Positions 22,697-35,700 of a DNA stretch of 64,000 nucleotides are shown piece after piece. Position 1 is the first letter of the stretch, and each line of letters begins with the position of its first letter. Origin of the DNA: Lumbricus rubellus (taxonomy: Eukaryota; Annelida; Clitellata; Crassiclitellata; Lumbricidae); assembly GCA_945859605.1 (NCBI GenBank), contig OX243817.1, positions 33,660,790 to 33,724,789 of the forward strand. The letters are read 5' to 3'. Position numbers and translations under genes: made by a program. The notes beneath the pieces are model-generated. The model had not been told where the DNA came from. It worked only from the letters and a program-made list of their open reading frames with translations, and ran no database searches.

Positions 22697-25600
22697 ATGC
22701 TTTCACTTCTGCGTTCGCGTTGCAGTGGCTCTTTTTGTGCGATTTACAGGACAAATGTTAAGTACGCGCATAGAAGTTCAGGTAACTAATTTTTAATGCA
22801 ATTTTTAATGTGTATCGGCACTTGGACTCTTAAAGCATGGTATAGTCACTATGTAGACTTACATGTATTATAGGCTAAATGGGTAAAACTGTATTTTAGC
22901 GTATTTTATTCTCTCAAAATCGATATCATGTATTTTAGCGTATTTTATTATTTAGCGTATGTATTTACATATTTCGTTGATGAATCGTTATAACTGTTCA
23001 TATTTCTTTTGAAAAGTATACTGAAAGCTGGATTGGTGAAAACTTCTTGGTGAAATAGAAGCTGAATTGATGAAAAAACACTTGAGAAATGGAAGGTGGA
23101 TTAAGGTATCTAATGCATGGCTGACATAGCAGCTGGATGGACAAAAATAACACTAGAGAAATGGAAACGGAACTGATGAAACGATTGCTTGAGAAATAGA
23201 ACTTGGATTGATGAAAATTATTTTCCTTAAATAGAAGCGGGTTGCTGAAGAGATACTTAATGAAATGAGAGCTTGGCTGATGACAAATAATTGTTATTTT
23301 AAATAGAATCAGGATTGATGAAAAAAATTGTTGCTGCAACAGAAGCTGGATTGCCGACAGTGATACATTCCAAGGTAGAAGTCAGATTGATGAAAATACC
23401 TGCGAAAGTTCGAAAACGCACACAAACAATAAAATACGCTATTTATTTTGACCTAAGCGGTTTCGAATAAAATACGCTAAAATACAGTTTTACCGGCTAA
23501 ATGCGTGTACATTGCATTAAAATTCTAAAAGCGGTCGGTGTTTGGGTACGGATCGATATGCATGGCCCAAAATACAAATGCACCAATCATTAGCTGGCGA
23601 TACTGCGGACCAACTCCAGTCAAAAGCACGTCACCCCCAACACGGCATTTCAATTTGGACCTCTGAACAAGCCCCCAAACATTTTTTACGAATTTTTAAG
23701 TTATTATTTTAAATATTCCGTGCATCGTTTGCATGATCTCACGCTATGTGCATCAGTTAATGTGCTTAATACTGGGTTTATCATCAATCCAACTGTAATC
23801 TAAGAAAATCAATCCCACCTAGTTTCGGATTTCATCAATCCGACTTCTATTATTTTATAGCTCAAAAATTTTTGTTTTCAATCCGACTTGAAAATGGTAG
23901 TGTACGCGAGTTACAGATATATCAATGACAGTCGCAAACAATAAATTTTCGCTTGTGATTTAAGTGTTTCCAGAGATGGGGCACGTTTATTCTTGTGGTC
24001 AGTCAGCGATACTTTAAAGTGTGCACAAATGAGCATAAAATGTTGGGATTTGTCTAATGCTAATGAAACTTACCTGCCTCCTTGTTTGGTATGATGCAGG
24101 TGGCAGACAGCGGGGACACCAACAGTTATTTTCTGGACATGGAAACGAAGATTGGGGAAACGAAATGGCGGAGGATGCAGAAGAAATTGAGGATCTTCAC
24201 ACTTGGTTTGAAGCGAACGTGGCTAGACCAGAGTTTCAAAAAATTGTTGTGAGGTAAGCAGTGGTTGCTAGCTAGTCCTTGTTTTTGGTAGAATTAGCCT
24301 ACAGGTTTCATTTTTATTTTGCTTTGATGTTCAGATCTGAGTAGCGACAATGCCATTAAGGCTAGTACTAAGAACATTAATTACACATGATTACACCTAT
24401 GAATCGAACAATGACACTTGTCTAACTAGAACACGGAAACTGAGGTCTAAGGGTTTTACATGTTCAGTACTCTACACAGCTGTTATCACATGGTGAATTG
24501 TTGGTGATATAACAAATCTTTTGTAACATGTGGAATTGTGGAGGCAAACAAAATGATCAGTGTGACCTCTTTGTTCTCTGCATCAGTACCGCCATGGCTC
24601 TGCATAGGTCCCTCTGTATACGGAATTGACTTTTGCCATCAGTTCACTTTGCCTTTCTCCCTGGCAATCTTTTCTCATCTTTCTCTTGCCTCAAACCCTG
24701 CCTTTTCTCTCAGGTGCATCACACTGAAAGCACTTCTGAAAGACTTTTGTCGAGAGAAGTGTTTTATAAACGTTCCTATACAATACAATGCAAACTATAA
24801 ACGTTCCTATACAATACAATGCAAACAGGATGAAGCTTCTAGAACTTTATTCCCATGACTGCTTCCTGCTTTAAATAAATATTACTATAACATACATATT
24901 ACATATTTTTCTCATCGTTGATTCGTTGATTTTTCGCTAACCTTGTGCTAATCAGTGAAGAAGAGAAGTTAAGGAAGACGATTGCGCACAAAATGATCGA
25001 ACGCAAGTACTACAAGAAGCCGCAAGCGATGGGTCTCCTCACGTGGGACGCCAAGGAACAGATCCGTTTCCTGCACAACGAATATCCGAACGAGTGGACC
25101 ATCGATCGACTTGCCGAGAGTTTTCCCACTGATCGCGAAGGAATAATCAAGATTCTGAAGTCGCGTTTCCAGCCGAAGACTTTGGCCGAGATTATTAAGC
25201 ACGACAAACGCGTTCAGAGACGCTGGAAAGAACTGCAGGCTGGAAAGACGAAGGGAAAGCTGGCCAGTGGTCCTGTCACATCGAGGTATCGTTGCTTATT
25301 TCTTCTGATTCTCTTGCACAACAACGTTAGTCTAGTGAGTAGAATTTGTCAACCCAGACAGTGGCGTCTAACCACCTCAGCCTATAATGGGGAAAACTAA
25401 CCTCAAGCTGGGTGAGTTGTATATTATATGAGACTTGAAAGTTGCTCAGAATTATATTACAAGCTGTTATATTATGGGAACTCAATTAAACTCTAGTTCA
25501 GTGGTTCTTAACCTTTTCAAGGGAGCCGAACCCCAAGAGAAATCCATGACCATTCACCGAACCCCTCAAGTTTGAACAATAATTTTTCGTTTTTGCTCGA

Positions 25601-27767
25601 CATACTCTGTGGTATAAATATATAAGAAAAGGGCAATAGTTGCTTTTAGCGTACGTCCTGTGATGCTATTTCTGCAAAAAACGACGAAAAATTGCATCTC
25701 TATACCTTACCTCACAGAAAGATGGGTTAAACCGTAGTTTAGGTTGTTTAATTATTTTCATTTTCGATATCCCGTAGTTTAGGTTGCTAAATTAAGAAAC
25801 ACCCCAATCATGAATATAACGCGCCATAAGACTGCCGGTGCTAATTTTCGGGAGGGCAGTAAGACATAAGGTTAACAGCTTTAAATTTCATAAGGTAGGG
25901 CCTGGTAGGCAATAATCTATTTCAAACAAAATTTGTTAAAGAAAAGTCGAAAAAGAAAAAAGCTAAATGATTTTCCACTGAATATATGTGTATATTTCAG
26001 AGGACCTCTGCCGAACCCCTGGCAGTGGCTCACCGAACCCCAGGAGTTCGGTCGAACACTGGTTAAGAACCACTGCTCTAGTTTATGTCCAAAATGTATA
26101 CATTAAGTCTTCCACTTCTGGGAACCATGGGAAATTGTTCTCCCTGTATCTCCCTCCACCCCATTTGTAAACACAGCTAAACCCAGAAATCAGGTGTGGT
26201 ATTGCAGAAAGATTTACCAACATGATTCTACTCCGCATGCATCCTGTAGTGAACTAGGCATTTTTAAGTAAACTGACTGAACAGCCTAAGGAATATGAAG
26301 CAGCAAAGGGCAGGGCTGACCATCTAATTTCACATGCAAAGAATAGGAGCAATTTAGTTTGCTAACATTTTGTGACAGTAAAGGTACCATTCCAGATTCA
26401 CTCATGTTATTTTAGCAACTGTAGCACTACTACTGGTACTATTACTACTAGCAATAATAATGATGATTTGCATATAGTGACTTAGTATTGCCAAGGCCAA
26501 TAAAATAGTGCATCATCCACACCTCAGATTCACATCTTAGAGAGACATTGCACACATAGCGAATTAAAATTAATTTATTAATGATACACGAGTTAAAAAT
26601 AGACGACAGGCATTTGATATTTGAAAGAAACTTTGTCTTATGTTTTCACATTTGCTGAAGGGTATTTTAATGTTTTGTTGTAGGTATCAAGAGCTGTTGA
26701 AGAGCGCCGCTGGAAATCCATCTCTACCAAAACCAGACGTCAACCGACTGCTTCTTGCGTCTGGGAGAGAAAGAAGGGAAACAGTTGAAACGGGAGCATT
26801 CCTATCTATCGTTAAAGATTACTGTGAACAGAAACAAGAAGCGACAGACGCAAGTGCTATAAAGCAAGTCAAGGCCAAAAGATCTGATCAAAGTAACTTA
26901 CTGGAAGATCATCTTGCCCAGAATCGAAAACTCGTTGAAGGTGTTATCGAAATGTCACCGAAACATTTTTCTGGAGACAGAAAGCCAATTAAAGGCTTGA
27001 TTGAAAAATCACCAAAACATCATAGTGAAAGCAGAAAACAAGTTACAGACATGGTTACACAATCACGAAATTATTTAAAACAAAATACAAAACTGCTAAA
27101 GGGAATGATTGAAAAATCGCCAACGCATTCTGAAAGGAAACGTACCGATTTGTATAAGACTTTGGAAAGTGAGAAGCATTCTTTTGGTGATAATTTGAAC
27201 AAAAGTGTTACGCAGACGATGAATAGGGAGGTGCGTTCAAAGCAGCTAATTGACAGTGACTTTGAATTTAGCATTCATGAAAACGAGAAGCACGATAGCA
27301 AAGACCTTGTCTCAGTTGCTCCTCAGAGGCAAGGAATTAAAAGTTTGCGTAGGCGATCCATGAATGATGATATTGCAGATGAAGAAACAAATGGGTTTGG
27401 TGATCATATTACAGATGGTGGCATACAGGGCACAAAGAAGCTGGGTGTATCGAATGATGTCCTAAATAAAATGGAAGCAAATTCTCGTCTTGCACGTGAA
27501 GTGAACAAGCGTGGCTCCAGGCACGCAGTTGACGGTAGATTCAAAGAAACTTTGCGAAACATGAAAGACGAAGACTCTGAAGAAGGTACCGAGACATATA
27601 TTTTCAGCAAGGGAGAGGGTTATCAGCATCCGTTTGGACAGAGGAAAGATCTGCCGGAAAAGAGGATACCAGTTCCTCTGCGTAATAAGTTGAAGTCGGG
27701 AGTTGAGTTTCAGAAAGGCAATGATTTCTATGATGAAGATGGAGAATTTTTGTATAGGACGCCATAA
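22697..27767 (+). CDS. NGRN: Neugrin-like mitochondrial protein, 4 exons
   Basis: Exons 22697-22781, 24100-24253, 24956-25285 and 26684-27767 give 550 residues; junction phases (1, 2, 2) agree and all introns are GT-AG. Exon 1 encodes a basic, Arg/Ser-rich start (MLSLLRSRCSG) typical of a mitochondrial targeting peptide. Exon 3 carries the conserved neugrin/Rrg9 region, LTWDAKEQIRFLHNEYPNEW then LAESFPTDREGIIKILKSRF. The end, FYDEDGEFLYRTP, resembles the conserved family C-terminus as I recall it. In mammals NGRN works with RPUSD4, TRUB2, RCC1L and FASTKD2 in a mitochondrial 16S rRNA pseudouridylation module. This protein is nearly twice human length (291 aa) because exon 4 adds a charged region with SPKH repeats. 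Exon 1 is the least certain; phase and targeting character support it. Introns hold a 613-bp MITE and a hAT copy. Confidence 0.85.
22882..23494. mobile_element. MITE with 30-bp perfect inverted termini and 9-bp target duplication
   Basis: Ends are perfect inverted copies over about 30 bp, starting GGTAAAACTGTATTTTAGCG. GGCTAAATG flanks both sides (22873-22881 and 23495-23503). Inside, from ~23030 to ~23400, are degenerate ~40-bp units around GAAATAGAAGCTGGATTGAT. No open frame for a transposase. A 9-bp duplication points to a Mutator-like mover. It sits in NGRN intron 1. Confidence 0.85.
23765..23895. repeat. Inverted copy of the MITE internal repeat unit
   Basis: TTTCATCAATCCGACTTCTA and CATCAATCCAACT are reverse complements of the internal unit of the 22.9-kb MITE, about 300 bp outside its right end. 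This suggests a second, older copy or a larger composite. Confidence 0.45.
24590..24790 (+). mobile_element. LINE 3'-end fragment (family shared with 47940-48260)
   Basis: Shares in order CCATGGCTC, GCCATCAGTTC, TCTTTCTCT and GAGAGAAG..TTYATAAAC with 47940-48260, whose frame has a reverse-transcriptase C-terminus look. In NGRN intron 2. The last part contains a short direct duplication of AAACGTTCCTATACAATACA. Confidence 0.45.
25499..26075. mobile_element. Non-autonomous hAT element in NGRN intron 3
   Basis: Starts CAGTGGTTCTTAACC and ends with its exact reverse complement GGTTAAGAACCACTG. The 8-bp direct repeat CTCTAGTT flanks it (25491-25498 and 26076-26083). Terminal sequence and 8-bp duplication are diagnostic of hAT (Tip100/Zaphod-like termini). 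No transposase frame. Confidence 0.92.
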
Positions 27768-28647
27768 CAGAATGGCTCAGAGCACTGCAGAATGTCTCAA
27801 ATGCTTTTAGTTAATCAGACTTTGGACAGTCAATGTGACAATGCTTTCATTTTGGTATTTGAAAAAGTTTGCAGTATTCATGTAGAATACCTTGTGGCCT
27901 TGACGTTTTCCAGGCAACTTTTCTTTGGCGTATTATTGAAAATGCTGAATTCTGCTTCCAGATAATGTTTACTAAAAAATATAATTTATGGCCTGTGATG
28001 CTTAATATGTGAAGCAAATTGCTTTATTGTGAATTACAATTATTATAACTGTCAGCTGTGATTCATATAATTATATAGAAATTTGGAAGTAGTTCGTTTT
28101 TCTTCTTTTCACTGTGGAGGAATTTTAATTATTCACGAGCCTTGACACTGAGAGTGAGATATCGTTAAAAAAAATGATGAACACATTGCAACTTGATTTT
28201 GGTTTGCAGGCCTTCATCCCTTGTGCATTAGGCATCGTCACGTCAGAAGTTAAAAATCTGAATAATGCTGTCAATTTCATCAAAAAGCCTCAGTAAATGA
28301 TTTTATTTGTCAGCATAGATATTTACAATACCTGCCCTGATACTACAATCGATCCTCAATCCCATGGGTTTAGAGCAATGACAATTTGACAAAAATCATG
28401 GCATGACGAGGAGTTGAGGAAAGTAAGGTTGGATACAAATGAAGACTACTTACAAACTAAAAGGTCCTAGGGACGTCAACCTACGTGTACTTACTCCCAA
28501 AACGAATGCGTTTATGGAAAGGAAAGTAAGGAAAACTTCACGAAACTTGGTTATGACTTTGGAATAACACAGTCACACTAAATCAAAAAGTCTGCTTTGC
28601 CTGTTTAATTCCCTCATGTTCCAAGCTATAATTATATTGTGGATTAT
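27768..28647. other. NGRN 3' flank, no gene seen
   Basis: AT-rich; holds the NGRN 3' UTR, whose end I could not fix because no close canonical AATAAA was found. Confidence 0.4.
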
Positions 28648-28741
28648 TTAGCGCTATAAATCGTAATCTCCAAATTTCTAAAGCGCTACTTGAAAGCCAA
28701 GCGCGATGCACCAGCTTATTCACGAGCGTTGCGTTGAGTGA
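28648..28741 (+). repeat. Dispersed repeat family D, copy 4
   Basis: TTTAGCGCTATAAATCGTAA, TTTCTAAAGCGC, GAAAGCCAAGCGCG and CACCAGCTTATTCACGAGCG match copy 2 closely. Confidence 0.65.
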
Positions 28742-29439
28742 AAAGGGTTGTCCATGGTGATCCGGGTCAATCTCTCATTTCATACTAAAGTTAAAAGTGA
28801 TATCCAAAAATAGTATATAATATCTCGAACTGACTGGTATGAAACGTACTAATATAACGCAGGCCCTAGCCTAATTATTATTGGAATGAAAAGGTTTAGT
28901 GCCTGGGACCGCATCTAGCCGTGAGATGGCGCTAGTGATTTCATGGATTTTCACACGCCGAGGTATCTATAAAAATTACTGATCAATGGTGTCTCTAAGA
29001 CTCTAATAGATGTAAATAAACTAAATATTCATCACCGTGTTTCGTTAAAAATAAAATCATTCGTTTTGGTATATTATAAATACACTTTGACGTTGACGTT
29101 TCTATAGGGCCATACAGTTGTTAGTTGTTGCAACATCTGCGTTGTTGTTAAATGTTTATGTCTTTGAGGTGTAGAAGTATATCACGTGGGTTGTAATCAT
29201 CCTAAGATCTTTTTTCTAAGTGTAAGAAAACTATTTGCTGAAAGCGTTGTACTTCTGCGGCGGAATGTTCTGTCAGGCTGCGCATGAATTGCTATTATAA
29301 TTGGCTGTTTATCTGATGTCGATTAGAATCCAATTACTTACCTATGTGTTCATAATGTGCGTGTGGGAGGGATGGCACCACTGGTAACTTCTCCAGTTTT
29401 CTGTGAAGTATTTTGTGTTTGTTGATCAATTTGCTCTTC

Positions 29440-29680
29440 TTAGGCCAGCACAGGACGCGGTTGTTTAGGGTATGTTCGGTGCCTTGGAGCGAAAGGTTGC
29501 AGATTCGAATCCACTTCAGGCCACTGCGTAGCACCATGAAAAAGTCCTCCACTGGCAATTGCACATGCACTTTGGTGTGAAACTCCAGATTCAGTGGCCG
29601 TGCTGTAGTCGAGAGCGCCTCTGAGTATGAATCTTGAAACCTGGACGAGCGCTATAACAAGCGCTTGCTTATACATATAG
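29440..29680 (+). mobile_element. tRNA-derived SINE, family S1, copy 1
   Basis: A Pol III B box (GGTTGCAGATTCGAATCC near 29485-29512) is followed by GCACATGCACTTTGGTGTGAAACTC-like sequence, AGAGCGCCTCTGAG and GCGCTATAACAAGCGC. Two more copies in reverse orientation are at 54280-54500 and 62880-62995. Confidence 0.6.
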
Positions 29681-29792
29681 TGATTTTTTTCTTGAAATGG
29701 TCAATGTAAATTACAAGTCATTGCAAACTGTGTTGTGTTTGTATCGTTTTAGTATCTGTCTGACCTCCTAAAGTGTGGGTTTGTTTGTGACA

Positions 29793-32700
29793 ATGGGTCG
29801 ATCTTCAAAAGACAAACGTGATGTCTATTATCGTCTTGCCAAAGAAGAAGGCTGGAGAGCACGGAGTGCCTTCAAGCTGCTTCAGATTAATGAAGAATTC
29901 AATATTTTCAAAGGTTGTCTTCAGCATTTAATTTTGCTGTATTCCTTTGGAACATGTTTGTTATTTTGCAATTTTGCATATTAACCTTATTCATGCGAAG
30001 GAGGCGAAATATTGGAAAATTTTATGAGTGAACCACAGACGCATAACATTAACATGTATACTAAAGGTACACTTGGTTAGAAGTTATCATACTTGAGTTT
30101 GTCCGTGTAAGTTAATTTAATAGGTGTTAAAATGAATGATTAAGCTGCTATTTACCTCTGGGTTATTTATAAACAATTATTAAACATATATATGGGGTAT
30201 GTGTATGTTTTTAGTTGATTAGTCACGTAGTTCTTTACTTGCTTTAACAGGTGTTAAAACGGTCGTTGACTTGTGTGCCGCTCCAGGAAGTTGGAGTCAA
30301 GTGCTTTCACGAAAACTACGGTTTGTTGACATATTCTTATTCTAAGTTCGTGTAACTGATCTATCACTGTTCTTGGCCATAACAGATTTGATCTCAGTTC
30401 TAGGATCATTGCTTACTTGTGATCAATCCTTGCCCCATGGGTTAGTTATATAGGTTAGATGTTATGTAAATGATGTCAGCCAGTTAGACAAAGTCAGCCC
30501 TTGTAAATGTGAATTATATTTTTAAAAATAGATATGGACATATAAACATGTATTTCAGGTCATTGTGTGGTTTTACAAATCTAATGTGAGCTTTTGGTCC
30601 TGCATCTGATCCTACTTATTAGACTAACTAGTGCTGAATAGCCTAAATTAGGTTTTTATTATGGTCAAGATTGTGTCATAGGTAGACAATATTTTGTGTG
30701 TGTTTGCTTTTGGATTATATACTCTGTTGATGAAGAAAGACACTGAATTTTTCGGTCCTTTTCTTGCAGGCATGAAGCGGAGGACAAGAGTCGTGATGTT
30801 AAGATTGTAGCGGTTGACCTCCAGGCAATGGCGCCCATTCCTGGGGTCATACAGATTCAGGGAGATATCACAAAGGTTGTCTTTGGAGTTACAACTGTAT
30901 CTTAATAGTTATCTTAGACGTAAAGGTAATGCAGTTGTTTAGATGATCCTCAAAATTTGGTATTGATTCCAAGAATCATTTAGCACAAGTACAAAACAGT
31001 TCTCCAACAACAGAAAGCCTTTTTATACCTCTTAGGGGGCTGTCCATGTATTTACGTATGTTCACAAGATTTAGACAATTTGCATGCAGTGGGGGAGAGG
31101 TGGATTTTATCAAAGTGTGTGCGTACACAGAATAACTGTCTAATATCAGTAGGGATGATTTGAGTTCCATTGGGAGACGCTGGTGTAGAGTGCGAGAGGT
31201 ATTGAGTTCGAGCCCCCGTTGGGCAGATTTGCTTTGTAGGCTGCTATTAGCACAATGTAATTGCAGAGCTGTCTGTTCAGTTGGTAGTTATGAGTTTAAT
31301 TAAGATTACTGCATAACTTGTAAATGTGAAGTGCAGTGCGTCTTGCAGGCGTTTCATTAAAGAAAAGATTATTATTATTAGTGCTGTGCAGGTTTTGATT
31401 GCATTTTTTGTTTCGTTTAGGTGTCCACTGCTCAGCTGATTATTTCTCACTTTGAAGGCAGTCAGGCAGACCTGGTCGTTTGTGATGGCGCTCCTGATGG
31501 TAAAATATGCTCTCTGTTTCTCACTTTCTTAATTAGTTTAGCTTATTGTTCGATGTGGTCTCTTCAAATGAAGTGCCATGCATCAAAGTAAATTCGTAGA
31601 TTTGTTGGCTGTGTAGTTAAATTTTACAACGGATTTACCGGTATATACTTACTTAGTGCAGTTGGTGTGCAAACATGTTTGCATCATCCCATTGTAAATG
31701 TAATTGAGCATTTATATATTGCCACTTAAAGAGCAAACTAAATGGGAGATTTTTCTGCACTAGCTTGTAGGATTATGATATTAAATGTAATTAAGAATGG
31801 AATTTCACCAGTTAGTAGCACAGTGGTTTTTTGCAAATTAGAGGAGTCAGCAGTGACCTATGCATGGTCATAGAGTCCAGTTTTTCAGAGAGTTTCAAAT
31901 ATTGACAGATAGCGTCATGTTTAAAGTGTCTGTGCTAAGTTGCGTTGATACTTTTGGGCGGCAAGAGGGGCTCTAAAGTTTTTGCAATGCTTGCTGAATT
32001 ATGCATTTTTTTAATTATATTTTTTTAGTGACTGGATTGCATGATATTGATGAATATATTCAGGCCCAACTACTTCTGGCTGTGAGTATTAGTCCATTTT
32101 TCTTTTAAAGGAAAAGCACCAGAGCTTATTTAATAATAATAATAATTTAATAATAATAATAACAGTATTTATGATAATACATAATAATAATTATGAGAAT
32201 AATAATAATGAGGCTGTGCACTTGTTCTAACGGTTATCCATTTGCACGCAAAGATTCAATGCAATGTTGCATTCGAAAGGACGTTATGTGCAAAGCATCA
32301 GGGCCGAGGATCACTAGCCACATAGGGTAGTTTCTAAGAGCCTGAGAAATATTTCCTACGTTGGGCAACAAAATAATAATAATAATTATTATAATCAATA
32401 ATAATAATAATGGCAATTTGTATAGTGTTGTAAAAGCACCATATTAAATTAAGAGATAGAACGATGCATCTCACAGAACTGCAGCTTTGTCAGTGAAGAA
32501 GGGTTAATATTGTATTGTTTCAAACAGTAGTTATAGTTTAGTCCCTAATGATGGAAAATATTTTGTTCATCATCAATGTTAAATTTGCTACTGTCGTGGA
32601 TTACGAATCTGATTGTATTTCAAACAAGGAAGGAACATGTGTTTTTCGGATTCATTGTACTGTAAACTGTTTTTCATGATCACCTCAATTATCATCATCA

Positions 32701-35700
32701 TCATTATGCGACTAATTATTGATGCAATGATTTCTTCAAAGGCGCTGAACATAACAAGTCATGTGTTGAAGAAAGGAGGAACATTTGTTGCAAAGGTACC
32801 AGTGCATTTTTATTAGTCTTTGTTCATACCACCAGCAAAAAATCTGTTGAGATTAGAGAGTGACACGGTAACCGCTACCGCGGTAAATCCGCGGTAACCG
32901 CGGGAATACCGCAGGAATGGGGTCAATTTTTAAAATGTAACCGCGTTAAAGCACGGTAACGGGGATACATAGAACGGTAATACCGTGGGGATGGATATGG
33001 AAGCTGCGGTAATACCGCGGTAATGGATACGGTTCGTCGATTTTTTGCTATTTACGTAGGCGTTCCGTGACCGTGAAGTAGGCTAGGTTTAGCCTACCTA
33101 GAACAGTACCGGTACTATCAAACCTCGTTCCTGCGACCTCGTTCAAGCTCGTTGGTAATAATATTCTATTGTTCTTTAGTACCTAGGCCTATATAGGTTA
33201 CTTTGATTCTTTCATGTTCGAAGCTGCCTATAGGGCAGGTTCCAATCAAGAATTTATTGCAAGGCACCAAAAGTCCGAGAATTACATTAAGTTACGAAAT
33301 GCAGGAGACAAGCAAAGTTTGTGTATATTGATAAAGTTGAGGTCGAAGATTCGTTCAGCTGTGACCATGTTAGATGCATCGCACATACAGCGGTTACTTA
33401 AAGTGGAAATCGCGACACGGGACAAGTGGTATAGTCCTAGGTGCATTGCAAGTCGTTCCATGTGACCAAGAACAAAAAAACAAAAACATATGCAGCGTTT
33501 TTAGCGTTTCAGCTGCGTTTGACACAACCGTTTCATAATAATGCTACTAATGACGATGGTAATGCCTATATAGCCTAATTATGTCAATTTAAGACGATGC
33601 TAATGTTTATATTTTGTCAATTTAAGATGCGGGGACATTGCGGGGACAAACATCCGTCATATGGGGATGGTGAGGGGATGGGGATGAGGGTTACGGGGAT
33701 GGGGTGGGGATGGGGACGGGTTCTGCGGGAACGGGAGGGGATGGGGTTAAAACTGCAAATGCGGGGAGGGAATGGGGACACATTTCTGTCCCCGTGTCAC
33801 TCTCTAGTTGAGATCAATTAATGTGAATAACATTTAATGCCTTGTAACATTACTCGACATTTGTTTAAGTAATGATGGTATAACCGTGTTTCTGTTCTTT
33901 TTATTGACAGCTTTACTGACTCAGAAAACAGCTACCAATTATGTTTCTTTATTGTTGGCTAGTCTTGCCTTCTACTTAGCTGTCTGAGCGTCCCTCTGAC
34001 TGTGTACTGATAGTTTACTACCACTACTAATGTTTAACTTAGTTTGCTTCGACGTGCAAGCAGAGCAGAAGTTAAAGAGCAATATCTTTACTTTAGTGCT
34101 CAGGACTTAAACATTTGTACTCTGGCTGGACAATACAACATACTGACCACTATTCTATGTTTAACATCATGTGATATTTAGCATTATATTCCTGGAAGTG
34201 GCCCTAGATAAATATCTAATTACAATTGACTACAAATTTCTTAGGCACCGCTTGAAACTAAGCACAGGGCACTGGCTTATTGACAGGCTTTACTCTCTCT
34301 CACGCATAGATCTATTAAAAAGTGAGCACTGATGCTAATTCATGTAGGGCCTTGCAGGCTTACTACTAGTTGCTAGGTTAAGTAAGTAAGTAAGTAAATA
34401 TCCTTACTTACTTGGATGTTAAATGTGGAGGTTTGTCTTTAAGCTGAAATGAGATTTCTTTCGATGTTAGATTTTCCGAGGGAAAGACGTGACGCTTCTC
34501 TACTCTCAGCTCAGAATCTTCTTTCCTTTGGTTACGATCGCAAAGCCACGTAGCAGTCGCAATTCCAGCATCGGTAAATCATTTTATTATATTGTATTGC
34601 ATTGAAGCATTTATGAAGCACATCCAATAGATTGAACCGTTCAGAGGTGCTCCAAGTGATGCGATTATGCTGTAATCCCGGCGGAACTTAAGCTCTGTTT
34701 GTAGTTTATTCAATAATATTGTGGCGCAGAATCAATATGATCGAATTTTTATGTTAATCTTAAACAAATCACATAAACCAGAGCTCTGGCAAAAAAGTTT
34801 GGAGTTAATTCATTTTTAAAAATACGTAAAACAGATGAAAGGATGAACAGTTCCCAAGGACCAGGTGCAATGCTAATACAGAAAGTGCCAGGTACAATGC
34901 TAACATAAAAGACATAATGGGCTGGTTGAGAGGTCACTAAGGGCTGGAAGCTGTATGCTGCCCACGTCTGGTTTAGCAGATCTAAACATTGCATCTTGTG
35001 ATAAGCTGAAAGAAATATCTCTCTCCAGTTGATTGAGCCTGTAGAGTTCAGACTTTCTGAGGAAATCAGATCCAGAAAACCACACAAAAACTATTACATT
35101 CCAGTCTGTAAAGTTGACCTGTTGACATGATCTGGCACAAGTAATTGGCTTAAATTATGAGTTCCTCTTAAATTCTGAACATTTGATATGTAGTTAATTG
35201 GATAACATTTCTTTGTATCGCAGGGCATTACCTTTGTTCTTCTCCTTCATTGTTTTCTATTGCTTATTGTTGTGTGTGTTCTGTTTGTTGTAAGTATGTA
35301 AGTATGCTTCTTTCTGTTACAGAGGCGTTTGTTGTTTGCGAGAATTACTCTCCACCCGATGGTTACATTCCGAACATGTTCAACCCTCTACTGAATAACT
35401 CTCAGGGTAAATTCACGTAAAGATTACGATAGGTTTTACAACTTGTACTGAGCTCTCAACACTTCAACACTCCCAGGTCTCGAAACTATCATCTATTCAT
35501 CTATTTAGACATGCATTGACTGAAGTTATGAATTTGATTTGTGTACAGTGCTATCTAAGAGTTTTAATTGTCATCCTACTTGTGTGTTGTTATGTGATTT
35601 CATTATACGTGATATTTATCATTTGGAACTTCTGTCATTTAGATATGGTACAGTGTTGAACCCTTAGAATGAAGTTATCATGGGACAAGCCCTGTGATAC

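Noticed and set aside
33214..33465. hAT transposase remnant
   Set aside because: Lies inside a hAT element but no catalytic or zinc-finger motif could be seen in the 83 codons.
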